This document shows, one piece after another, positions 9,125-18,628 of a stretch of 64,000 bases of DNA. Within the stretch, counting starts at the first letter, position 1. Each line of letters opens with the position of its first letter. This stretch comes from Streptococcus iniae (GTDB lineage: Bacteria; Bacillota; Bacilli; Lactobacillales; Streptococcaceae): contig NZ_CP132230.1 in NCBI RefSeq assembly GCF_030732225.1, positions 772,001-836,000 on the forward strand, in the 5' to 3' direction. The position numbers were made by a program, and so were the translations under genes. A model generated the notes under the pieces. That model made no database searches. It had not been told where the DNA came from and saw only the letters and a list, made by a program, of their open reading frames with translations.

Positions 9125-9928
9125 GTGACACAACGAAAAACTATTTTTGAGTTAAAAGGTATGGATTGCCCAAGTGAGGAGCAACTAGTAAGGATTGTCC
9201 TAGGAAATTTCGAGAAGGTCCAGACTATTAAGGTAAATCTTGCTAAAAACCAAGTAGCAGTTACCCACCAAGAAGATAGCCAAAAACTGTTAGAAGCCCT
9301 TGATGACTTGAAATTACAAACACAACTAGTAGAAGACTTTACTGTAGAAGAGGCTGAAGCAACTGACACTAAGCAAATGCTGCAGAAGTTCATTTTAGGT
9401 CAAGTTTTGATTATTAATATAGCCTTTTTTATTTTAGAGGAACTGGCCGGTTACTACTTGCATTCCTTAGGGCTAGCTGCAGATGGTCTTGATATGTTGG
9501 CTGACAGTTTTGTTTATGGCTTGGCCTTATTTGCTGTTGGAAAGTCACTCTTATTTAAAAAGAAAGTATCAGCACTAGCTGGCTATTTCCAACTGATTTT
9601 AGCCTTATTAGGTTTTCTACAAGTTATTTACAGATGTCTCAATCACGATTACCTTCCAAATCCCTTGGGGATGTTTGTGATTGCTCTAATGGCTTTACTG
9701 GCTAACCTAATCTCTTATTACATGGTCTTAAAAGTAGATCAAACTGAAGTTCATATCAAGGCAAGTAAGCTATTTACGTCAAATGATATTGTGATAAATA
9801 TTGGCGTGATGCTTAGCAGCTTACTAGTGTATTTCTTTCAATCTCCCATTCCGGATTTAATAATTGGTAGCTTGATTTTTGCTTTAGTTTTAAAAGGCGC
9901 TTTAAAAATCATCGCTTTGTCTAAGTAA
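9125..9928 (+). CDS. Cation efflux (CDF-like) protein with an N-terminal heavy-metal-associated domain
   Basis: The 267-residue protein has an N-terminal ferredoxin-like metal-binding fold of about 70 residues with GMDCPSEE, a variant of the GMxCxxC motif that keeps only one Cys. It is followed by five or six membrane segments, the first with the CDF-like sequence ADGLDMLADSFVYG, where Asp residues bind metal in cation diffusion facilitators. GTG 9125, eight bases after AAGG, is preferred; GTG 9116 overlaps that site. It is followed by a TDT transporter 12 bp later. The transported ion is not evident, and the missing second Cys argues against classical copper handling. Confidence 0.75.
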   Translation: MTQRKTIFELKGMDCPSEEQLVRIVLGNFEKVQTIKVNLAKNQVAVTHQEDSQKLLEALDDLKLQTQLVEDFTVEEAEATDTKQMLQKFILGQVLIINIAFFILEELAGYYLHSLGLAADGLDMLADSFVYGLALFAVGKSLLFKKKVSALAGYFQLILALLGFLQVIYRCLNHDYLPNPLGMFVIALMALLANLISYYMVLKVDQTEVHIKASKLFTSNDIVINIGVMLSSLLVYFFQSPIPDLIIGSLIFALVLKGALKIIALSK

Positions 9929-9939
9929 GGGAGGCAGTT

Positions 9940-10857
9940 ATGATGCGACACTATCAAAATCCTCCGCTAGTTTTTTCAGGATTAATCTTAGGAACAATGG
10001 CTTTAGGAAATCTTCTTGCTGGCTTTTTACCAGCTGTAAAATGGCTGACAATTCCTTTAGCTCTGATCATGTATAGCTTACTAATTATGGGAATTATTCG
10101 TCATCCCAAAGAGGCTTTAAATCAATTAAAATTGCCGATTGTTGCCTCTGTTTTTCCAACCTTCTTTATGGTGGGAATGCTCTTTGCCTCATTTTTAATA
10201 CAAAGTGGTTGGGCACTTGTAGGAACTGTTTTTTGGTGGATGAATCTGATTTCAAATCTCATTTTAATTGCCTATTACCTTAACCGTTTTGTCTTTGCTT
10301 TTAAATGGGAAAATGTTTACCCTTCTTGGACAGTGCTCTTTGTAGGGGTTGCCATGTCATCACTAACAGCACCTGCCAGCAAGGCTTTCACATTGGGGCA
10401 AGTTGTCTTTTGGATTTGCCTTGTGATGACTATTATTATCTTCCCGATTCTTTTAAAAAAAACCTATCAGATAGGATTACCAGATGCCTTTTTGCCAAAT
10501 ATTTCGACCTTTTGTGCACCTTTATCCTTATTACTTGCAGGATACCTGTCAACATTTCCCCATCCCAAAACAAGTATGGTAGTTTTCCTACTATTTTCGT
10601 CTCAAACTCTTTACGTTTTTGTCATATGGCAGCTGCCTAAACTTTTGAAGCGACCTTTTACCCCAGGCTTTTCAGCCTTTACATTTCCTTATGTTATTAG
10701 TGCAACTTCCCTGAAAATGGCGCTGAGCTTCTTAGGCATAAAAGGTCTTGTGAGCTTGTTAGTCTATCCTGAATTAGCCATAGCTTTAGTGCTAGTGACT
10801 TATGTGCTAGTTCTCTATATAAGGTTTTTACAATCACAAAAAACAGTTGGTTCTTAA
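9940..10857 (+). CDS. TDT family transporter (tellurite-resistance/dicarboxylate, TehA-like)
   Basis: This very hydrophobic 305-residue protein has about ten membrane segments and typical TDT/SLAC1-fold content (N-terminal PLVFSGLILGTMALGNLLAG). Family members export small anions or tellurite-related compounds, but the substrate is unknown here. The start is an ATG-ATG pair after GGGAGG. It is in an operon with the cation transporter, and its stop codon lies inside the downstream terminator stem. Confidence 0.85.
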   Translation: MMRHYQNPPLVFSGLILGTMALGNLLAGFLPAVKWLTIPLALIMYSLLIMGIIRHPKEALNQLKLPIVASVFPTFFMVGMLFASFLIQSGWALVGTVFWWMNLISNLILIAYYLNRFVFAFKWENVYPSWTVLFVGVAMSSLTAPASKAFTLGQVVFWICLVMTIIIFPILLKKTYQIGLPDAFLPNISTFCAPLSLLLAGYLSTFPHPKTSMVVFLLFSSQTLYVFVIWQLPKLLKRPFTPGFSAFTFPYVISATSLKMALSFLGIKGLVSLLVYPELAIALVLVTYVLVLYIRFLQSQKTVGS

Positions 10858-10875
10858 CAAAACCAACTGTTTTTA
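10838..10875. terminator. Bidirectional terminator overlapping the TDT stop codon
   Basis: The left arm runs AAACAGTTGGTT (to 10852) and the right arm AACCAACTGTTT (from 10861), with outer A/T pairing. It ends both the TDT gene and the convergent DUF3042 gene. Confidence 0.85.
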
Positions 10876-10880
10876 TGTGA

Positions 10881-11057
10881 CTAACGAGCTACACGGCGAC
10901 GTGCGGCTTTTTTACGATTTTCTTCAATGAAAGCTTCTTTTTCTTCTTCTGGTTCAATAATGGTTTTTTGAACTGCAAAGATAGCTCCTGCAACAGTGGC
11001 AGCAGTGGCTAAAACACCTGTAGCTAAACCTTTAGCAAATTGATATTTCTTAGTCAT
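10881..11057 (-). CDS. Small DUF3042-family protein, 58 aa
   Basis: The product, too short for many ORF callers, starts MTKKYQFAKGLATGVLATAA and ends in the basic run RKKAARRRVAR. It has one hydrophobic segment (about residues 9-30), then an acidic EPEEEKEAF stretch and a basic tail, matching the DUF3042 family found in streptococci and relatives. The ATG at 11057 is preceded by GGAG. Function is unknown; the shape suggests a small membrane-anchored protein. It is divergent from miaA and converges on the TDT transporter. Confidence 0.85.
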   Translation of the reverse strand: MTKKYQFAKGLATGVLATAATVAGAIFAVQKTIIEPEEEKEAFIEENRKKAARRRVAR

Positions 11058-11107
11058 ACTCTTACTCCGTTTCTATGGCGGGACATTTTTAATGACTCTG
11101 CCTCTTG

Positions 11108-11116
11108 TGTTATAAT
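11108..11116 (+). promoter_or_regulatory. Extended -10 promoter of miaA
   Basis: TGTTATAAT is an extended -10 hexamer with no convincing -35; it lies about 70 bp upstream of miaA. Confidence 0.55.
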
Positions 11117-11188
11117 ATATGGTAACGAAAAAAGAGTTAAATATCAAGAAAAAGATGTCAGTAAGACCCTTTTAATAGAAAGAGCATA

Positions 11189-12073
11189 ATGAAAACAAAA
11201 ATTATAGTAGTCGTAGGGCCAACAGCTGTTGGAAAAACAAGTCTGGGGATAACGTTAGCACAAGCTTTTAATGGAGAAATTATTTCTGGGGATAGTCAAC
11301 AAGTTTATAAAGGACTTGATATTGGGACCGCAAAAGCAAGTCCTAAAGAGCAAGCAGCTGCCAAACATCACTTAATTGATATTAGGGAAATTGATGACAA
11401 CTACTCTGCCTTTGATTTTGTTAATGATGCCACTCAAGCAATTGAGCAGATAGTTGCTAAAAGAAAAGTTCCCATTATTGTTGGGGGCACAGGACTCTAT
11501 TTACAGAGTTTACTAGAAGGTTATCATTTAGGTGGAAAACTGGATCAAGAAGCTTTATTGGATTACCGTAAACGTCTGGAAGAGCGAGAAAGTGCTGATT
11601 TGTATCAAGCAGTGGCTGATAAGGGGATTGTCATTGATCAAATCAATCGTAGAAGAGCTATCAGAGCTTTAGAGTTGGCTGAATTTGGTCATTCTATGGA
11701 AAATAAAGAGACTGCCTATAACCCCTTATTAATTGGTTTAAATGATGAGCGTCAACTGATTTATGAACGCATTAATGCTCGCGTTGATGTGATGCTTGAA
11801 AGTGGGATTTTAGATGAAGCTAAAATGCTCTTTGAGAACTATCCAGAGGCTCAGGCTAGCCGTGCTATCGGCTATAAGGAGTTTTTCCCCTATTTTAAGG
11901 GAGAAATCAGTTTAGAAGAAGCCAGTCAGCAACTAAAGCAAAATACAAGACGCTTTGCCAAGAGACAGCTGACTTGGTTTCGAAATCGAATGGCAACTCC
12001 TTTTTACAAGATTACGGATAAAGACTACCCTGAATTTATCTTAGAAAAGGTAGATAATTTCCTTAAAAGTTAA
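11189..12073 (+). CDS. miaA: tRNA dimethylallyltransferase
   Basis: MiaA transfers dimethylallyl from DMAPP to N6 of A37 in tRNAs reading UNN codons, which stabilises codon pairing. The 294-residue protein has the P-loop [11 protein letters not shown] (about residues 10-20), [17 protein letters not shown] (substrate and tRNA contacts), and [14 protein letters not shown]. Length fits the family. It opens a run of housekeeping genes, although hflX downstream has its own promoter, as in the widespread miaA-hflX neighbourhood. Confidence 0.95.
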   Translation: MKTKIIVVVGPTAVGKTSLGITLAQAFNGEIISGDSQQVYKGLDIGTAKASPKEQAAAKHHLIDIREIDDNYSAFDFVNDATQAIEQIVAKRKVPIIVGGTGLYLQSLLEGYHLGGKLDQEALLDYRKRLEERESADLYQAVADKGIVIDQINRRRAIRALELAEFGHSMENKETAYNPLLIGLNDERQLIYERINARVDVMLESGILDEAKMLFENYPEAQASRAIGYKEFFPYFKGEISLEEASQQLKQNTRRFAKRQLTWFRNRMATPFYKITDKDYPEFILEKVDNFLKS

Positions 12074-12104
12074 GGGGTCGATTACCAAATACAACTAGAA
12101 TTTA

Positions 12105-12113
12105 TGGTATAAT
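12105..12113 (+). promoter_or_regulatory. Extended -10 promoter of hflX
   Basis: TGGTATAAT at 12105-12113 within TTTATGGTATAATAGC lies 28 bp upstream of the hflX start. Confidence 0.65.
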
Positions 12114-12141
12114 AGCAGTTACGGAATTTGGAGGACAAGCA

Positions 12142-13386
12142 ATGGTATTGACAGAAACAAAACGAGAAAAAGAACGTGTGATTGTTCTAGGAGTTGAACT
12201 GCAAAATACTGAAAATTTTGCCATGTCAATGGAAGAATTGGCTAGTCTTGCTAAAACTGCAGGAGCTGAAGTGATTAGTAGCTACAGCCAAAAACGTGAT
12301 AAATATGATAGTAAGACCTTTATTGGCTCTGGAAAATTAGCAGAGTTAAAGGAGATTGTTGATGCTGAAGAAATTGACACGGTTATTGTCAATAATCGTT
12401 TGACCCCACGTCAAAATTCTAATTTAGAAGCTGAAATGGGTGTAAAAGTTATTGATAGGATGCAATTGATTTTGGATATTTTTGCCATGAGGGCTAAAAG
12501 CCATGAAGGCAAATTGCAAGTTCATCTGGCACAACTAAAATACATGTTACCACGTCTTGTTGGGCAAGGGGTTATGTTGAGTAGGCAAGCTGGCGGAATT
12601 GGTAGTAGAGGTCCTGGTGAGAGTCAATTGGAGTTAAACCGTCGCTCTATTCGTCATCAGATTACAGACATTGAACGCCAACTGGCTATCGTTGAGAAAA
12701 ATAGACAGACTATTCGTGATAAGAGACTTGCTTCAGACACCTTTAAAATTGGTTTGATTGGTTACACAAATGCTGGTAAATCAACTATCATGAATGTGTT
12801 AACTGAAAATTCACATTATGAAGCAAATGAATTGTTTGCGACACTTGATGCAACGACCAAACAAATTTATTTACAAAATCAATTTCAAGCGACTTTAACG
12901 GATACTGTAGGCTTTATCCAAGATTTACCAACAGAACTTGTAGCAGCTTTTAAATCAACTCTAGAAGAAAGCAAACATGTTGATTTACTCTTACATGTTA
13001 TTGATGCTAGTGACCCCAACCATGCTGAGCACGAAAAAGTTGTAACAACTATTTTAAGGGATTTAGACATGTTACAAATCCCAAGATTAGCTATTTATAA
13101 CAAGATGGATCAAGTTGATTACTTAAGAGCAACGGCTTTTCCTAATGTTAGAGTTTCTGCTAAAGATCCCAAGAGTCGTGATACTTTAAGGCGCTTATTG
13201 ATTGATCAAATCAGAGATATTTTTGAGCCTTTTTCGGTAAAAGTAAGTCAAGAAAAATTGTATAAGCTCTATGAATTACATAAGATTGCATTACTTGATC
13301 ATTACTCATTTGAAGACGAAATAGAAGAAATTTCGGGTTATATTGCTGCCAAAAACAAATGGAGATTAGAAGAATTATATGACTGA
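12142..13386 (+). CDS. hflX: Ribosome-associated GTPase HflX
   Basis: HflX splits stalled or hibernating 70S ribosomes in a nucleotide-dependent way. The 414-residue product has the N-terminal HflX domain (to about 200) with the glycine-rich linker GGIGSRGPGESQLE, then the G domain with G1 GYTNAGKST, G3 DTVGF and G4 NKMD. The ATG follows GGAGG. Its end overlaps the next gene by 8 bp. Confidence 0.95.
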   Translation: MVLTETKREKERVIVLGVELQNTENFAMSMEELASLAKTAGAEVISSYSQKRDKYDSKTFIGSGKLAELKEIVDAEEIDTVIVNNRLTPRQNSNLEAEMGVKVIDRMQLILDIFAMRAKSHEGKLQVHLAQLKYMLPRLVGQGVMLSRQAGGIGSRGPGESQLELNRRSIRHQITDIERQLAIVEKNRQTIRDKRLASDTFKIGLIGYTNAGKSTIMNVLTENSHYEANELFATLDATTKQIYLQNQFQATLTDTVGFIQDLPTELVAAFKSTLEESKHVDLLLHVIDASDPNHAEHEKVVTTILRDLDMLQIPRLAIYNKMDQVDYLRATAFPNVRVSAKDPKSRDTLRRLLIDQIRDIFEPFSVKVSQEKLYKLYELHKIALLDHYSFEDEIEEISGYIAAKNKWRLEELYD

Positions 13387-14017
13387 TTATTGTGAGTTAG
13401 CTTTAGCCTATGGAGGCTTTACCAGTTTAGATGTTAAGTATTTAGAAAATCTTTTAAAACAACCCTTAAACCATGAGCAAAAGCTGGCCCTTATCACACC
13501 ACCACCAAGTGTTATTAATGCCTATTTTGCAGAGATTTACCAGAAACAAGGCCCTCAAGCAGCTACAGATTATTATTATAAGCTGTCTCAAGAACTTGCT
13601 CTTTATCAGAATCAACCAAGTTTTGCCGAAGAAAAACCATTTGTTAGACTTAATCTGTCAGGAAAATCTTATGGCTTTTCTTATCAAGAAGGTGCAGAAC
13701 TTGCTCTTGTGTTTTCTGAAGAAGAACAAGCTATTAAGCCTGATGTTTGTTTTGAGTTAGCACAAATTTTTCCACACTACTTGGTTTTTGTTGATCATCA
13801 ACACATTAAGATGTCTGCTAATCCTTTTGAGTCATCCAAACAAAACAAATTAAGCTTACCTGATAATTTATTAACAGAAGGATTCCGTATTGATGAGCAT
13901 CTAATATTGCTAAAAAGCTTTAACCTTGAAGAGTTAAAAGAAGTGAGCCAGCAATTTAAGGGGCAATTTTTCTATGGATTTGAGCAAAGAGAATTTACAT
14001 TATATATTAAAGAATAG
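13379..14017 (+). CDS. Conserved streptococcal hypothetical protein, 212 aa
   Basis: This is a cytosolic protein of 212 residues with no signal or membrane segment. It starts MTDYCELALAYGGFTSLD and has an acidic mid part. Homologues occupy the same place between hflX and rnz in other streptococci and have sometimes carried a cystathionine beta-lyase label, but I see no PLP-binding Lys motif that would support that. The start overlaps hflX by 8 bp, implying translational coupling. Function unknown. Confidence 0.8.
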   Translation: MTDYCELALAYGGFTSLDVKYLENLLKQPLNHEQKLALITPPPSVINAYFAEIYQKQGPQAATDYYYKLSQELALYQNQPSFAEEKPFVRLNLSGKSYGFSYQEGAELALVFSEEEQAIKPDVCFELAQIFPHYLVFVDHQHIKMSANPFESSKQNKLSLPDNLLTEGFRIDEHLILLKSFNLEELKEVSQQFKGQFFYGFEQREFTLYIKE

Positions 14018-14041
14018 AACCTAACAGAAAGAATAGAGTGT

Positions 14042-14971
14042 ATGGAATTACAATTTTTAGGGACGGGTGCTGGTCAGCCCGCCAAGCAACGGAATGTATC
14101 TAGTTTAGTTTTAAAACTCCTGGATGAAATTAATGAAGTTTGGATGTTTGATTGTGGTGAGGGGACTCAACGTCAAATTTTAGAAACGACAATCAAACCT
14201 CGCAAAATTAAGAAGATTTTCATTACCCATTTGCATGGGGATCATATTTTTGGCTTACCAGGTTTTCTAGCAAGCCGCTCCTTTCAAGCAAGTGAAGAGC
14301 AGACTGATATTGACATTTATGGGCCTGTTGGTGTGAAACGGTTTGTGGAAACAAGTCTTCAAGTATCAGGGTCACGTTTGCCTTACAAAGTTCATTTTAA
14401 TGAATTAAGAGAAGATGCCTTAGGGAAAATTTTAGAAACAGATAAGTTTGAAGTTTATGCTGAAAAACTAGCCCATACCATTTTTTGTATTGGCTATCGT
14501 ATTGTTCAAAAAGATTTAGAAGGTACCTTGGATGCCGAAGCCTTAAAAGCAGCAGGTGTTCCCTTTGGTCCTTTATTTGGTAAAGTGAAAAACGGACAAG
14601 ATGTTACTTTAGACGATGGGACTGTTATCAAGGCAGCAGACTATATCTCTCAACCTAAAAAGGGTAAAATTATTACTATTTTAGGTGATACAAGGAAGTC
14701 ACTTGCCAGTCAACGACTAGCTGAAAACGCAGATGTTTTAGTTCATGAGTCAACATATGGTAAAGGTGATGAACGTCTAGCTAAAAATCATGGGCATGCA
14801 ACCAACATGCAGGCTGCTCAAATTGCTAAGGAAGCATCTGTTAAATTGTTGCTTTTAAACCATGTTTCAGCACGTTTTCTAGGGCGTGATTGCCGTCAGA
14901 TGGAAAAAGATGCAGCAAGTATTTTTGAGAATGTTAAGATGGTTAGAGATTTAGAGGAAGTGAGCATTTAA
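14042..14971 (+). CDS. rnz: Ribonuclease Z (tRNA 3'-endonuclease)
   Basis: RNase Z cleaves the 3' trailer of tRNA precursors, mainly those lacking an encoded CCA. The 309-residue protein is a metallo-beta-lactamase-fold enzyme with the zinc motif THLHGDH (His63, His65, Asp67, His68), GDTRKS later, and the C-terminal [11 protein letters not shown]is. It overlaps the downstream SDR gene by one base (TAATG), in a tight operon with hflX and recJ. Confidence 0.95.
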   Translation: MELQFLGTGAGQPAKQRNVSSLVLKLLDEINEVWMFDCGEGTQRQILETTIKPRKIKKIFITHLHGDHIFGLPGFLASRSFQASEEQTDIDIYGPVGVKRFVETSLQVSGSRLPYKVHFNELREDALGKILETDKFEVYAEKLAHTIFCIGYRIVQKDLEGTLDAEALKAAGVPFGPLFGKVKNGQDVTLDDGTVIKAADYISQPKKGKIITILGDTRKSLASQRLAENADVLVHESTYGKGDERLAKNHGHATNMQAAQIAKEASVKLLLLNHVSARFLGRDCRQMEKDAASIFENVKMVRDLEEVSI

Positions 14972-15735
14972 TGTCACCAAGAACAATTGTTATTACGGGT
15001 GCTTCAGGTGGTTTGGCTCAAGAAATCATTGGACAGCTTCCTAAAGAAGATAAAATTATTTTAATTGGTAGAAGTAAAGAGAAACTTGAGAAACGTTATG
15101 CTAAAGCCTCACATATTTCTGCTATTGGAATGGATATCAAAGACAGTAAGGCTATAGAGTCAGTTTTACAAACACTTTTTTCAGAACATGGTAGCATTGA
15201 TGTATTTATCAATAATGCTGGTTTTGGACTTTTTAAAGATTATAACGATTTTACCAGTGACGAAATTGAAGAAATGTTTGAGGTTAATACCTTGGCCAGC
15301 ATTCATTTTTCTAGACTTGTGGCGCAACATATGGCAGAACAAGGACATGGGCATATTCTTAATATTGTTTCTATGGCAGGATTAATTGCTTCAGCACGTT
15401 CAACGATTTATTCCGCTACTAAGTTTGCCATGATTGGGTTCTCTAATGCCTTAAGGCTTGAATTAGCTGATAAGGGTGTTTTTGTGACAACTGTTAATCC
15501 AGGCCCAATTGCGACTCATTTTTTTGATCTGGCTGACCCGTCAGGAGATTACTTAAAGAGTGTTGGTAAACTAACCTTGCAACCAGAAGCAGTTGCCAAA
15601 AAAATTGTCTCAATTTTAGGGAAAAATAAACGTGAACTCAATCTCCCTTGGCTTTTAGCCGTGGCACACAAATGTTATACTCTTTTTCCAAAAACGTCTG
15701 ATTATCTTGCCAGAAAGGTTTTTAATTTCAAATGA
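14971..15735 (+). CDS. Short-chain dehydrogenase/reductase
   Basis: This 254-residue classical SDR has the nucleotide-binding TGASGGLA (residues 9-16), NNAG and the catalytic YSATK (Tyr-x3-Lys). The substrate is not clear; related proteins are annotated as YvaG- or DltE-like oxidoreductases. It overlaps rnz by one base and recJ by four (ATGA), so it is translationally coupled to both. Family call is firm and function open. Confidence 0.88.
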   Translation: MSPRTIVITGASGGLAQEIIGQLPKEDKIILIGRSKEKLEKRYAKASHISAIGMDIKDSKAIESVLQTLFSEHGSIDVFINNAGFGLFKDYNDFTSDEIEEMFEVNTLASIHFSRLVAQHMAEQGHGHILNIVSMAGLIASARSTIYSATKFAMIGFSNALRLELADKGVFVTTVNPGPIATHFFDLADPSGDYLKSVGKLTLQPEAVAKKIVSILGKNKRELNLPWLLAVAHKCYTLFPKTSDYLARKVFNFK

Positions 15736-17933
15736 TAAGAAGTAAATACAAATGGAAAATACAAGAAGAGGAGCCAGATGCTGGCTTCTTTAAGCTTGCC
15801 AAAGCACAAGGTTTAACGAAAGAAGCCGCTGAAATTGTCTTTGAAAGAGGCATAAAAGATGAGAACAGTCTGTCTCAATTTTTAAAGGCCGATTTGTCCT
15901 CATTACATAATCCTTATTTGCTTTACCAAATGGATAAGGCTGTTGGCCGAATTCGTCAAGCTATTGAAAATGCTGAAACTATTTTGGTTTATGGTGATTA
16001 TGATGCAGACGGCATGACGGCAGCTTCTATCATGAAAGAAACCCTTGAGATGATGGGGTCAGAACCGTTAGTGTATCTGCCAAATCGTTTTACTGATGGT
16101 TACGGCCCCAACAAAAGTGTCTATAAATATTTTATGGATCAAGAGGCAGTTAGTCTTATTATTACTGTAGATAATGGTGTTGCTGGTCACGAAGCTATTG
16201 ACTATGCCCAAGAAAATGGTGTGGATGTTATTGTAACAGACCATCATCATTTGCCTGATGATTTGCCAAATGCCTATGCCATTATTCATCCAGAGCATCC
16301 AGAAGGACAGTATCCTTTTCAAAAACTTGCAGGTTGTGGTGTTGCTTTTAAGTTGGCGACTGCTTTATTAGAAAGTATTCCAACAGAATTTTTAGATTTG
16401 GTTGCTATTGGGACTATCGCAGATATGGTGAGTTTACGTGATGAAAACCGTGTTTTGGTCAAAAATGGTCTACAGGTTCTAAAAGCTAGCGAGCGTGTTG
16501 GTCTCCAAGAATTAATGGCACTTTCTAATGTTGATTTTGATCAGTTTAATGAGGATGTTATCGGTTTCAAATTAGCCCCGCAATTAAATGCATTAGGGAG
16601 GCTTGATGATCCAAACCCAGCTTTAGAACTCTTGACAGGTTTTGATGAAGAAGAAGCTCAGCAAATAGCAGTCATGATCAATGAAAAAAACGAAGAACGT
16701 AAAGAATTGGTTCAAGCTATCTTTGATCAAGCTAAAGAAATGATCAATCTTGATAGACCTATTCAGGTTTTGGCTAAAGAAGGTTGGCATCCAGGAGTTC
16801 TAGGGATTGTAGCTGGACGTATCATGGAAGAAATCAGTCAAACCGTTATTGTTTTAGCTATTGACAATGGAATCGCTAAAGGCTCTGCCAGAAGTATCGA
16901 AGCTATTAATATGGTTGAAGCACTTAACAGAGATAAAGGTCTTTTAACGGCATTTGGTGGGCATCCTGGCGCTGCTGGCATGACATTACCTGCCAAAAAT
17001 CTTGAAGCTTTGTCGGAATCTTTATCTGCTTATATTGCTGAAAATAACATCGATTGCCAACAAAAAAATAGTTTACATATTGATCAGGAATTAGATTTGA
17101 GTCAGCTCAGTCTTGAGACCTTGAAATCTCTCAATCAATTGGCACCATTTGGTATGGACAACACAAAGCCACTTTTTTTAGTAAAAGACTTTACATTAGT
17201 TCAAGCTAGAACTTTAGGTGCTGATAATAAACATTTGAAATTGCGCATTCAAAAAGCATCTGTGGAGACAGATGTCTTAGCCTTTAATCAAGGTCATCTT
17301 AGCCAAGAGTTTCAACAAGTTAAAGGTCTTGAGTTAGTTGTTACCTTATCAGTCAATACTTGGAATGGAAATACTAGCCTTCAATTAATGTTAGTGGATG
17401 CACGTGTTCATGGTTTGCAACTTTTTGATGTTAGGGCAAAAAATGCGACAGTTCCTCAACATGTTCCTAATATTTTTGACAAGAGTGATAGTAGGCAGGT
17501 ATTAATTGATCATATTCCAGATAACTTGGATGACCTAAAAGAATTGATTCAAACCAATGACTTTGACGCTGTTTATTTTAAAAATAGAATTGAAAAACCC
17601 TACTATTTATCAGGTTTTGGCACAAAAGAGCAGTTTGCAAGATTGTATAAAACCATCTATCAATTTCCAGAATTTGACATCCGTTTCAAACTAAATGAAC
17701 TCAGCCAATACTTAAAAATTGATAAGCTTTTAGTGATTAAAATGATTCAAATTTTTGAAGAATTAGGCTTTGTTTCAATTGAAGATGGGGTTATGACGGT
17801 CATCAAAAATGCTGAGAAAAAAGCAATTGACAGTAGTCAAATTTATCAAGATTTAAAAGAGTTGGTTAAAATGCAAGAAATCATGGCACTAGCAACACCA
17901 GAAGAAATCTTTGCCTATCTTAAGGAGCAATAA
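15732..17933 (+). CDS. recJ: Single-stranded-DNA-specific exonuclease RecJ
   Basis: RecJ is a 5'-3' ssDNA exonuclease of the DHH superfamily acting in recombination and base-excision repair. The 733-residue product shows VYGDYDADGMTAASIM (motif I), TDHHHLPDDLP (DHH) and the DHHA1 motif GGHPGAAGMT. It has the extra C-terminal domain typical of Firmicutes RecJ. The start overlaps the SDR stop as ATGA. Confidence 0.95.
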   Translation: MIRSKYKWKIQEEEPDAGFFKLAKAQGLTKEAAEIVFERGIKDENSLSQFLKADLSSLHNPYLLYQMDKAVGRIRQAIENAETILVYGDYDADGMTAASIMKETLEMMGSEPLVYLPNRFTDGYGPNKSVYKYFMDQEAVSLIITVDNGVAGHEAIDYAQENGVDVIVTDHHHLPDDLPNAYAIIHPEHPEGQYPFQKLAGCGVAFKLATALLESIPTEFLDLVAIGTIADMVSLRDENRVLVKNGLQVLKASERVGLQELMALSNVDFDQFNEDVIGFKLAPQLNALGRLDDPNPALELLTGFDEEEAQQIAVMINEKNEERKELVQAIFDQAKEMINLDRPIQVLAKEGWHPGVLGIVAGRIMEEISQTVIVLAIDNGIAKGSARSIEAINMVEALNRDKGLLTAFGGHPGAAGMTLPAKNLEALSESLSAYIAENNIDCQQKNSLHIDQELDLSQLSLETLKSLNQLAPFGMDNTKPLFLVKDFTLVQARTLGADNKHLKLRIQKASVETDVLAFNQGHLSQEFQQVKGLELVVTLSVNTWNGNTSLQLMLVDARVHGLQLFDVRAKNATVPQHVPNIFDKSDSRQVLIDHIPDNLDDLKELIQTNDFDAVYFKNRIEKPYYLSGFGTKEQFARLYKTIYQFPEFDIRFKLNELSQYLKIDKLLVIKMIQIFEELGFVSIEDGVMTVIKNAEKKAIDSSQIYQDLKELVKMQEIMALATPEEIFAYLKEQ

Positions 17934-17971
17934 GATTTCCTTTTTGATTTAAAGATAATATGAAGTCATAA

Positions 17972-18000
17972 TTTACGCAAAGCGCTTTTCGTGATATAAT
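17972..18000 (+). promoter_or_regulatory. apt promoter with a palindromic element in the spacer
   Basis: TTTACG (17972-17977) and TATAAT (17995-18000) are 17 bp apart, with TG just before the -10. The spacer carries ACGCAAAGCGCTTTTCGT (17975-17992), an imperfect 18-bp palindrome (16 of 18 symmetric) with an AAAGCGCTTT core like that of catabolite-responsive elements. CcpA binding is possible, but the flanks fit the consensus poorly. Confidence 0.6.
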
Positions 18001-18048
18001 GAAGAGTATTTAATTTTGGCAAAAAGCCACTAGAAAGAAAAAAGAATT

Positions 18049-18567
18049 ATGGATTTAACAAAGTATATCGCATCAATTGAAGACTACCCTAAAGAAGGAA
18101 TCACTTTCCGTGATATCTCTCCTTTAATGGCTGATGGTAAAGCATATAGTTATGCAATCCGTGAAATCGCACAATATGCTTGTGATAAAGAGATTGACAT
18201 GATTGTTGGACCAGAGGCACGCGGCTTCATTATTGGTTGTCCAGTTGCCGTAGAATTGGGAATTGGTTTTGCACCAGTGCGTAAACCAGGCAAATTACCA
18301 CGTGAAGTGGTTTCTGCTGACTACGAAAAAGAATACGGTTTTGATACCTTAACAATGCATGCTGATGCTATTAAACCAGGACAACGTGTGATGATTGTTG
18401 ATGATTTACTTGCAACAGGTGGTACTGTTAAAGCAACTATCGAAATGATTCAAAAATTAGGTGGTGTAGTAGCAGGCTGTGCCTTTCTTGTTGAATTAGA
18501 TGGCCTAAATGGTCGTGATGCACTTGGGGATATTGACTATAAAGTATTAATGAATTTCCCAGGCTAA
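18049..18567 (+). CDS. apt: Adenine phosphoribosyltransferase
   Basis: Apt salvages adenine to AMP using PRPP. The 172-residue protein has the PRPP-binding motif [13 protein letters not shown] and the adenine-binding N-terminal part ([14 protein letters not shown]). Length and sequence are typical. It is expressed from its own promoter after recJ, a position conserved in streptococci. Confidence 0.97.
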   Translation: MDLTKYIASIEDYPKEGITFRDISPLMADGKAYSYAIREIAQYACDKEIDMIVGPEARGFIIGCPVAVELGIGFAPVRKPGKLPREVVSADYEKEYGFDTLTMHADAIKPGQRVMIVDDLLATGGTVKATIEMIQKLGGVVAGCAFLVELDGLNGRDALGDIDYKVLMNFPG

Positions 18568-18628
18568 TCCCAAGACAATCAAGTAATAGAAGAGATTTGT
18601 CCAAGCGAGAAATCTTAATAGAGGGTCT

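Noticed and set aside
13379-14017. Cystathionine beta-lyase label for the 212-residue protein
   Set aside because: No PLP-binding Lys signature and too short for the family.
17975-17992. Firm assignment of a CcpA site at apt
   Set aside because: The core fits but the outer positions do not match the cre consensus; kept only as a candidate palindrome.
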